The position numbers and the translations under genes were made by a program. From Flavobacteriales bacterium (lineage in GTDB: Bacteria > Bacteroidota > Bacteroidia > Flavobacteriales_D > Sanyastnellaceae), in assembly GCA_027488435.1 (NCBI GenBank), contig JAIYBR010000256.1:1-43087 (forward strand): 43,087 bases of DNA. Reading direction: 5' to 3'. Under the pieces are notes generated by a model, which ran no database searches, was not told the DNA's origin, and saw nothing but the letters and a program-made list of their open reading frames with translations. Within the stretch, counting starts at the first letter, position 1. Each line of letters opens with the position of its first letter. Below, piece after piece: positions 33,523-42,200 of this stretch.

Positions 33523-36500
33523 ATGAAAAATCAGCTACTCACGCTTTTTGTGTTTCTCCTTTCGAACCTATTTGCTTTTGCCCAAATGCCGCTCGACTAT
33601 GCGTTCAGCTATGATACGCAAGGTTTCTATGGGTCGCTTAGCAATGATGTAACGGTGTTCAGTCAATCGTTTGACGACGTCGTGTCGCCACCTATTGAAA
33701 TACCGGCGTTTTCGATGGGCGGACAAACGAGTAGCACCATGTTTATCTATTCCAACGGATTCATTTCCCTTGGCACAAGCACGGGTGTAGTGAATTATTC
33801 GCCGCTTACCACAAATACGAACGTGACTATTATTAGTCCTTTCGGCACCGATTTGCAAAGTGTCGATGCATCTTCGAGGATCAGCTACAGCGCGGACAGT
33901 GCGGGCATTCACGTTCAATGGGAGAATGTGAGAAGATACAACGTGCCAGGTGAATCGTTTTCCTTTCAAGCGCACTTGCTCCCTAATGATTCATTGATCA
34001 CGTTTGTGTATGGAAACATGAGCAACATAGCCACGTTGACCAGCTATGCGCAGGTTGGCTTGCGAGTTGGCTTCGGTCTTTGGCCCGACCAAATGGCTTG
34101 TCGTTCGGTGAGCGATTCAGGAACTTGGTTCCCTTCACAAGAAGGTTCGCCCAATGCACTTACCTGCGCATTCGACAACGACACACAACCATTTCCAGGA
34201 TTGACCTATGTATGGGCAAGCGTTCCCAATATGATAGGAGGATGCACCGATGCAACCGCATGTAATTTCAACTCACAGGCCATGTTCAACAACGGCACGT
34301 GCGATTACTGCTCTTGCCAAGTGTGTGGATGCATGGATTCGCTGGCTTGCAACTTCGACATGAATGCAACTTATAATGTTGCGTGCTCTTTCGATTGCTT
34401 TGGCTGCACCGATGCTAGTGCTACCAACTTCGACCCCAATGCAACATTCAATGATGGATCATGCTTCTATGCAGGCCTTGGTGAAACATGCAGCGACCCG
34501 ATTGTAGTCGAATGCGGTATTCAATACACGGGAAACACACAAAATGTGACCAATGACAATGTGGTTGCGGGCGTAACCAGTTGCCAAACTAGCATTGGCA
34601 CTGCAGGACAACATTGGTATGTGTTGAGTGTTACAGAACCGCAGGTGCTGGTAGCTTCGACCGTGAGTCCGATTACTGACTTTGACACCAAGCTTCACGT
34701 CTTTTCTTCGAACACCATTAATGCCTGCGGTATGTTGAATTGCATTGGCGGTGACGACGACTCTGGAGGAACACTTCAGTCGCAACTATCATTCAACGCT
34801 CAGCCGGGTGTGTTCTATTTCATCCGCGTTGGAGGCTACCTAGCCCTAGACGGGAACTATGAGTTATCGATAGATGGTTTGTGTGCGATTGGGTGCACCG
34901 ATACAACCGCTTGCAATTTCAATGCGACAGCAATCACCGATGATGGCACATGCGAGTATTGCTCATGCAATGCAGCGTGCGGCTGTACCAACGTGAACGC
35001 CTGCAATTACAACCCGCAGGCAACCATCGACGATGGTTCTTGCGAAAGCTCATTGCTCGTTTATATAAGCTCAGACACTACCATTTGCGCGGGTGAAACC
35101 GTTTGGTTTTGGTCATACGCAAGTACCAACAATGCAACTTACGTTTGGACAGCCAACGGTGTAGTTATTTCTACAACATCAGAAGCTTCCTACACACCTA
35201 CTTCGAGTACACTGTTCCAACTGACCGTTTCGGATGCCAACGGATGCTCGGGCTCCGACATGGCTGTGGTCAACGTTTTTGCTTGCATCGCGGGCTGCAT
35301 GGATGTAAACGCCTGCAACTTCAATCCGGATGCAACAAGCCCAAGCAACTGCGATTACTCGTGTCTGGGCTGCACGAACTCAGAAGCACTTAACTACGAT
35401 GCTTCCGCCACAGTCGATAATGGCTCATGCTATTTTGCAGGCGAAGGCACCACGTGTGCAAACCCCATTACACTTTCCTGCGCCGAGGGCTGGTATAGTG
35501 CGATGACGGTAGGTGTTGCCAATGACAACATCACCAGCGGATCAAACGTTTGCGGAAATGTTTCGAGCAGTGGCCAGCGCTGGTATGTATACGAAGCAAC
35601 GTTCAGCTCCACCGTAACTATCAGCACCATCAACTCGCTTACGAACTTCGACACCTACCTGAAAGTGTTCACTGGCACTTGCGGCAACTTCAGCTGTGTT
35701 GCGTTCAACGACGACGTTCCGGGCACGAACTTCCAATCGCAAGTAGTGTTTGAAGCACAAGCGGGTGTTACCTATTTCGTCCGAATAGGAGGATTCGCTT
35801 CGCAACAAGGAACCTTCGGCCTTACGTTCGACTGCGGAGGCGGTTGCCTCGACCCGCAAGCGTGCAACTACCAGCAACAAGCGCCATTCGATGATGGCTC
35901 TTGCACTTACGGAGCAGACTGCTATGGCTGCACCGACATCCAGGCAACGAACTACGAGCCGCAAGCTGTCTACAACGAAGGATGCGAGTACACCACGACC
36001 ATCGTGGTTTATCACGACACCAATGGCGATGGCGTTTATCAAAATACCGAGCCCGGCATGTCGAATTGGTCTGTTTACATTCCGGCGCTCAACGCAACCA
36101 TCTTCACCAACACAAACGGTGTAGCAACCATAAACGTTGCCCCCAGCACCTACACCATTGAATTGGTAAACAACAGCACATCGTGGATTAGCTCAAGTCC
36201 TTCGGTTGTGACCATCGATATTCCGGCAAACATCAACGCTTCTTTTGGAGTAATTCCCGCCACAGGCGAAGCATTCTACGCTGCCGGACCATACGATGGT
36301 TTTTGGGATATCATTCACTGCGAAGACGGATATGAAGCCGGCGTGTTCTTGAATAACCTTGGCACCGTTGATCTTTCCGGAACACTCACGCTCACGTGCG
36401 ACCCATTGTTTACTCCTGCACAAGATATCTACAGCAGCATTGCACCCGACCAGGTAGCTGCGGGCTTTGCACAATGGAACATCAACGCATTTGCGGCGGG

Positions 36501-37977
36501 TAGCAACGGTATCTTCTCCTTCCACATCGACGGCCCGGGCCCTGTGAATATTGGCACAACATACAACTTTGTGTTTAGTCTGGTGCTCAACGATGCACAA
36601 GGAAATGCAATCTACACGAACAGTTGGACGACCAGTCCATTCATTGCGTGTTCATACGACCCGAACGATTTGACCGCGACACCGGCAGGCTATGAAGCGC
36701 CGCATTTCGTATTGGCAGGCGACCGACTCCAATACCGCGTGCGTTTCCAAAACACAGGAAACCTTCCCGCAGAAGATGTGCGCATTGTGGGTGCACTCGA
36801 TCCAACTCAATTTGATCTCAGCACATTTACTCCATTGTACGGATCAGCGCCTTTCGTAACCTGCTTACTCAACAACGGTATAATTGATTTCACATTCAAC
36901 GACATCTACCTGCCCGATGCTACCAACAACGAGCCGGAGTCGCATGGATTTGTGGTGTATGAGGTTCGATTGCTACCCGGCATCGCTCCCGAAGAAGTTG
37001 TTTTCAATGAAGCGGCGATTTACTTCGATAGTAATCCGGCCATCATTACCAACGAAACTTACCACACCATTTTCGATTGCACATCCTTTACCTCGATGAC
37101 CGGTGCTACAACAGTATGTGAAGGAGAGTTGGTAACCCTTTCAGCGGAACAACCCTATGTGGAATCATACACATGGACAATCGATGGTCAGAACAGCAAC
37201 ACGTCTGCAAGCAGCTTACAAGCAACATTGAGTTCCGGTGTGCACACCGTGCAGCTTACAACCGCCAATCCGTTGTGTGGTGAAGACCACGTAGCGAGTA
37301 TCGTTGTGCAATCTGCGCCTGAGTTAATACTCCCTGCGGAGAATGCGTTTTGCCAATACAGCACCATTGAGTTAGTGGCAGAAGGCAACGGCACGATTGT
37401 ATGGAGCAATGGTTTGGAAAACGGAAGTGCCTATCAGTTGAACGACTCGCAAACCCTGGTCGCTACCATTACTTCCACCGAAGGTTGCACATCACAAGCT
37501 GAATGGAACCTCGATGCATTACCTCTTCCGTCTGCAGAATATATCGTAGTTGGTCAGCAACTGATCGCTCTTGACGGCGACGCATGGCAATGGTATCTGA
37601 ACAATCAACCCATCGAAGGCGCAACATCCAACAGCTTCACCATGACGACAGAAGGAACGTACAGCGTAGAAGTAACAGGAATAAACGGTTGCAGTGTCAT
37701 GGGCAACTTCACGAATTATGTTCTCGGTGTGCAAGAAGCATCCGCTTTGGGTATACTCGTTTATCCAAACCCAATGGAAAATGAACTTCGTATCGATTTG
37801 CCTGAAGAAGGACTATACAACATAGAACTTCGCGATTTAACAGGTCGACTTGTTGTTGCTCGTTCGCAATGCCAAAACAGCTGCACGCTTCAGCGCGAAG
37901 GAAACGCAAGTGGAATCTATGAGCTTGTTATCACAGGCGAGGGTGTGTTTGTGCATCATCGTGTTGTATTGAAGTAG
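33523..37977 (+). CDS. Large secreted Cys-rich repeat protein with PPC-like domains, DUF7619-like region and T9SS type A sorting domain
   Basis: Signal peptide MKNQLLTLFVFLLSNLFAFAQ (ATG 33523); nine GC(T/M/L)DxxAxNxxxxAxxxxGxC-type repeats; SYDPNDLTATPAGYEAPHFVLAGDRLQYRVRFQNTGNLPAEDVRI; C-term VYPNPMENELRIDLPEEGLYNIELRDLTGRLVV...HHRVVLK. Confidence 0.88.
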   Translation: MKNQLLTLFVFLLSNLFAFAQMPLDYAFSYDTQGFYGSLSNDVTVFSQSFDDVVSPPIEIPAFSMGGQTSSTMFIYSNGFISLGTSTGVVNYSPLTTNTNVTIISPFGTDLQSVDASSRISYSADSAGIHVQWENVRRYNVPGESFSFQAHLLPNDSLITFVYGNMSNIATLTSYAQVGLRVGFGLWPDQMACRSVSDSGTWFPSQEGSPNALTCAFDNDTQPFPGLTYVWASVPNMIGGCTDATACNFNSQAMFNNGTCDYCSCQVCGCMDSLACNFDMNATYNVACSFDCFGCTDASATNFDPNATFNDGSCFYAGLGETCSDPIVVECGIQYTGNTQNVTNDNVVAGVTSCQTSIGTAGQHWYVLSVTEPQVLVASTVSPITDFDTKLHVFSSNTINACGMLNCIGGDDDSGGTLQSQLSFNAQPGVFYFIRVGGYLALDGNYELSIDGLCAIGCTDTTACNFNATAITDDGTCEYCSCNAACGCTNVNACNYNPQATIDDGSCESSLLVYISSDTTICAGETVWFWSYASTNNATYVWTANGVVISTTSEASYTPTSSTLFQLTVSDANGCSGSDMAVVNVFACIAGCMDVNACNFNPDATSPSNCDYSCLGCTNSEALNYDASATVDNGSCYFAGEGTTCANPITLSCAEGWYSAMTVGVANDNITSGSNVCGNVSSSGQRWYVYEATFSSTVTISTINSLTNFDTYLKVFTGTCGNFSCVAFNDDVPGTNFQSQVVFEAQAGVTYFVRIGGFASQQGTFGLTFDCGGGCLDPQACNYQQQAPFDDGSCTYGADCYGCTDIQATNYEPQAVYNEGCEYTTTIVVYHDTNGDGVYQNTEPGMSNWSVYIPALNATIFTNTNGVATINVAPSTYTIELVNNSTSWISSSPSVVTIDIPANINASFGVIPATGEAFYAAGPYDGFWDIIHCEDGYEAGVFLNNLGTVDLSGTLTLTCDPLFTPAQDIYSSIAPDQVAAGFAQWNINAFAAGSNGIFSFHIDGPGPVNIGTTYNFVFSLVLNDAQGNAIYTNSWTTSPFIACSYDPNDLTATPAGYEAPHFVLAGDRLQYRVRFQNTGNLPAEDVRIVGALDPTQFDLSTFTPLYGSAPFVTCLLNNGIIDFTFNDIYLPDATNNEPESHGFVVYEVRLLPGIAPEEVVFNEAAIYFDSNPAIITNETYHTIFDCTSFTSMTGATTVCEGELVTLSAEQPYVESYTWTIDGQNSNTSASSLQATLSSGVHTVQLTTANPLCGEDHVASIVVQSAPELILPAENAFCQYSTIELVAEGNGTIVWSNGLENGSAYQLNDSQTLVATITSTEGCTSQAEWNLDALPLPSAEYIVVGQQLIALDGDAWQWYLNNQPIEGATSNSFTMTTEGTYSVEVTGINGCSVMGNFTNYVLGVQEASALGILVYPNPMENELRIDLPEEGLYNIELRDLTGRLVVARSQCQNSCTLQREGNASGIYELVITGEGVFVHHRVVLK

Positions 37978-38094
37978 AAATAAAGATACACGGGTGAGGG
38001 GTAAGGTGTGGGGTCGCGCTCCAATACCTTACCCCTAAACCCTTTTACTTCGTGGGACTTGTTGTGCCTAGGTGCCTAAAAACACAATACAACC

Positions 38095-38102
38095 TATCTT
38101 CG
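38095..38102 (+). promoter_or_regulatory. Candidate -7 element TATCTTCG for trpS
   Basis: TAnnTTYG variant 21 nt before ATG 38124. Confidence 0.4.
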
Positions 38103-38123
38103 CCACGAAACACAACTCTTGAA

Positions 38124-39095
38124 ATGTCACGCATTCTCACAGGCATACAAAGCACAGGGACACCACACTTGGGTAACATTCTCGGTGCTATTTTACCGGC
38201 TATCGAAGAAAGCAAGAGCCCTGCAAACGACAGCTTTTTGTTTATTGCTAATTTGCATACGCTCACAGCAGTAAAAGACGCTGCGGCTATTCGCGAAAAC
38301 ACGTACTCGGTGGCGGCAGCTTGGTTGGCGTGTGGACTCGACACTTCGAAGACTACCTTTTATCGTCAGAGCGATGTGCCCGAAGTGACAGAGCTGACGT
38401 GGTATTTGCAATGCTTCACACCTTTTCCGATGCTTGCCAATGCACACAGCTTTAAAGATAAGAGTGATCGATTGAGTGATGTGAATGCCGGACTGTTTAC
38501 CTATCCGGTGCTGATGGCTGCCGATATTCTGTTGTACGGCGCCCAGATTGTTCCCGTTGGAAAGGACCAAGTGCAGCATCTTGAAATAGCGCGTGATATT
38601 GCAGAAGCGTTTAATCACCGCATGGGTGAGACGCTGGTTGTTCCGCAATCTAAAATTAACGAAGCAACGCAGTATATACCGGGCACCGACGGACAGAAAA
38701 TGAGTAAGAGCTATGGCAATTACATCAATGTTTTTCTTCCGGAAAAGGAGTTGAAGGATGTTATCAATAAGAAAATTGTAACGGACGCTACTCCACTGGA
38801 GGAGCCGAAGGATGCGGAAGGCAGCGTGGTTTACAAGCTCTACAAGTTGGTAGCGCCGGCAACCGATGCAGCAACACTGAAGTCGAAGTTGGAGGCTGGT
38901 GGATACGGTTGGGGCCACGCGAAGAAGGATTTATTTGAAGCCATACTTACACGTTTTGCCGAAGAACGAAAAGCATATGATCACTACATGTCCGACAAGC
39001 AAGAGCTGGATCGACGGTTGCACGAAGGCGCTGAGAAGGCGCGTGCCACAGCTCATAACACTCTGCAAAGTGTACGTCGGGCATTAGGGTATTAA
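38124..39095 (+). CDS. trpS: Tryptophan--tRNA ligase
   Basis: TGIQSTGTPHLGNILGAI (HIGH-like) and DGQKMSKSYGNYI (KMSKS) motifs; ATG 38124 preferred. Confidence 0.95.
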   Translation: MSRILTGIQSTGTPHLGNILGAILPAIEESKSPANDSFLFIANLHTLTAVKDAAAIRENTYSVAAAWLACGLDTSKTTFYRQSDVPEVTELTWYLQCFTPFPMLANAHSFKDKSDRLSDVNAGLFTYPVLMAADILLYGAQIVPVGKDQVQHLEIARDIAEAFNHRMGETLVVPQSKINEATQYIPGTDGQKMSKSYGNYINVFLPEKELKDVINKKIVTDATPLEEPKDAEGSVVYKLYKLVAPATDAATLKSKLEAGGYGWGHAKKDLFEAILTRFAEERKAYDHYMSDKQELDRRLHEGAEKARATAHNTLQSVRRALGY

Positions 39096-39159
39096 TTCTT
39101 GTCACATTTTGTCATAGTGTAAAATTTACACGTTGAGACGCAGGACATTCGAATTCTGC

Positions 39160-39167
39160 TACATTTG
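39160..39167 (+). promoter_or_regulatory. Candidate -7 element TACATTTG for the adhesin gene
   Basis: Perfect TAnnTTTG, about 74 nt upstream of ATG 39242. Confidence 0.4.
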
Positions 39168-39241
39168 TTTTGCTTCCATGTGAAGCCCGAAAACAAATCC
39201 GGCGACAACGCCAACTATTTAATTAACCTTATCTATCGTTC

Positions 39242-42200
39242 ATGAAACGGAATTCTCTACTTCATGTGTGCACTGTTGTATGTGCCTCCTTGTTTAAGCA
39301 GTTTGAATGGAAGAATGTGTGGAGTGGGCCTGTTTTAGGCTCGTTTTCTTTCGCCCCAACGTTCTTGCAACGCAATTCGGTTTACAATTCGGATAACTCA
39401 CAAAGGCCCATTTTCGAATTTGCCATCCGGAAAGCAGGATTCTTAACCGTTTTGTTAATGGCGTTTCTCCTGAATGCCAGCCAAGGGTGGGGGCAAAGCG
39501 CCGGTTTTAACAACACGTTTATTGTGCTTTCATTGAACGGAGGTGCAAATACTTTTTATGACCTAAACGCCGCTACTGCAAACACAGACTTTAATACTGC
39601 AGCCCTTGGTACGTTTGCAGCCGGCTCTTCAAACCTGACATTAAAAGGCGCAGAGCACAATGTGTTCAAATGTGGAGGTGCAGATCTTACAAGCACGAGA
39701 CTTTATTACAGGGTTTATCCCACAGGTTCCCCAAGCGGATCATACACATCCCAAAGCATCGGCTTTACCAGTGGCTTCAACAATGGTTGTGGTGGGCAGG
39801 ATCAGGTATGGTCGAATACAGGGCTTACTATAAACATATTAGCCGGTCTTGGCGCCGGAGCTTATACCTTGGAGGTATATTCCGATGCAACGATTACCTG
39901 TTGTGGTGGTACCGCCTTTGCTTCTAATTCGGGCAACAACTACAAGGCAACTTTTACCGTTTCCAGTATTGTTTGGACAAATACAGGAGCGTCAACGGCG
40001 TGGTATACATCCGGGAACTGGAGTCCCGGCACAGCCTCTGGATCTTGGCTTACAGGAAGCGTTGCCGAATTCCAAAACTCAGGCACCGCTACAACAGCAG
40101 GGATTAACATGACAACAGCGTCTCTTTCTATTGGTCAAATAGATGTAACAGCGGCCAGAACAAGAGCACTGACTATTGGTTCCAGTGCTACAACCGGTAC
40201 ACTGACCCTGAACGGGGCTGCTGTTGGCGGTAATGCTAATGTCATACTAAGGAATTCTTCAGCATCCTTACTTACTCTTCAGAATAATGAAACCGGTACC
40301 GGTAAAACGATGAACATCGCACTCGGTAATGCAACTACCAATAGGATTGATGCAGCAGGTAGTGGTGGGATAGCCATCAGCTCTGTCATATCCGGCGCTT
40401 CACGTAGCATAACAAAAATTGGAACGGGCACGTTAACTCTTTCCGGCACAAACACCTATTCGGGAGGAACAATCATTTCCGGTGGAACGGTTTCAGCAGG
40501 TGCAGCAGCTAATCTCGGCGACGCCGCCGGGGCCATCACCTTGGGAAGTGGAGCTACTTCTGCTACTCTTGCTGCTACCGGTACTTTCACCAGAAATGCG
40601 ATCAATGTTACCACGTCGTCAACAGCAGGCGTCATTGATGTGGCTGCATCCCAGACGTTAACGCTTGCGGCCCTCAATACAGCGAGCGGAACGGATAACA
40701 CCACCAAAATCGGAAAATCAGGCGCTGGTACACTTACCCTGTCCGGCGCCGGAAGCTATGTTGGTCAAACACAAATTGGCCAGGGAACCGTAATCGTGTC
40801 AAACAACGCAGGTTTAGGTACGAATAACTCTACCGTCGCCCGCGGCATAGATCTCGGACTGAATGTGGGTGATGTTTCACAGGCGAATAATGTATCCGTG
40901 CTTGCAACTACAGGAATTACGGTTCCTCAATCCATTTATGTAGCACCCAACACTACTAGCGCAACGCGCACGGTTGGTGTCAGCGGTTCGGGTTCTGCAA
41001 CTTTCAATAATGAGATTTATTTGGATGGTACGCTGAATGCAGATGCAGGTGCGGGAAACACGCTCACGCTGAGCGGAAACATCATCAACACAGGTGGTCT
41101 TACGGTTACAACAGGAACAACACTTCTTTCCGGAACCAATACAAATTCCGGAGCCACAACTGTTAGCTCCGGCACACTGCGACTGGGTAATGCATCTGCT
41201 TTGGGGTCCACAGCAGCCGGTACTTCCATCACAAGTGGTGCAGTACTTGACCTAAATGGAATTAATTACTCCAATGCAGAGGCGCTAACCGTGAATGGCA
41301 CTGGTATCAGCACCGGTGGAGCTATTATCAACAGTTCAGTTACCGGGGCAACATACGCCGGCTTGCTAATATTAGGAAGTGCTAGCAGTATCATCGGCGG
41401 TACGGGTACTATAGCCATTTCAAATACAGGAACGATAACAGGTAGTGGCTTTGGACTAACTTTAGGCGGAGCGCAAGGCGGATCTATTGCGGGCATTATC
41501 GGAACCGGTGCAGGAACCTTAACTAAGCAGGACGCGGGGACATGGACTTTGTCGGGCGCCAATACCTACACGGGTGCTACGACCATTTCCGGCGGCACAC
41601 TGCGATTGGGCGCTGCAGGTGTTATTGCGGACGGTTCGGCAATTTCGCTGGGCGGCGGCTCTTTGAGCAGCGGCGCTAGTGCCGGCTTCTCAGAAACCAT
41701 GGGAACACTTGCGCTTACGGCAAATTCAACCATTGCACTCGGAACAGGCAATCATTCACTCACCTTCGCCAATTCGAGCGCGGTGAGTTGGACAGCGGCT
41801 ACCACACTCACCATCACCGGCTGGACCGGTACTGCTGGATCTAGTGGAACAGCCGGAAAAATTTTCGTGGGAAATACCACGGGAACACTCACCTCGGGTC
41901 AACTCGCTCAAATTAGTTTCAGCGGTTATTCGGCGGGCGCTATGCTGCTAAACACCGGTGAGGTTGTGCCTTTGGTTTCAACGCCAACTGTTGCCACAAC
42001 CGTTGCAGCTTCTTCAATCACCAATACCACCGCTTCAACAGGCGGCCAAACCATTGCAGGCTCAGGACTTACTGCCAAAGGCGTAGTTTACAGCACAGCA
42101 GCAGTGAGCACAACACCCACACTATCCAACAGCGTGCTCACCGATGGAGGCACGACAACGGCAAACTTCACAAGCAACCTCACAAGCTTAAGCCCCGAAA

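Noticed and set aside
35542-36042. 166-aa minus-strand ORF
   Set aside because: Antisense to the large T9SS gene; no homology recognised.
38193-38918. 241-aa minus-strand ORF
   Set aside because: Antisense to trpS, which has HIGH/KMSKS-type motifs; no recognisable domain; typical shadow ORF.
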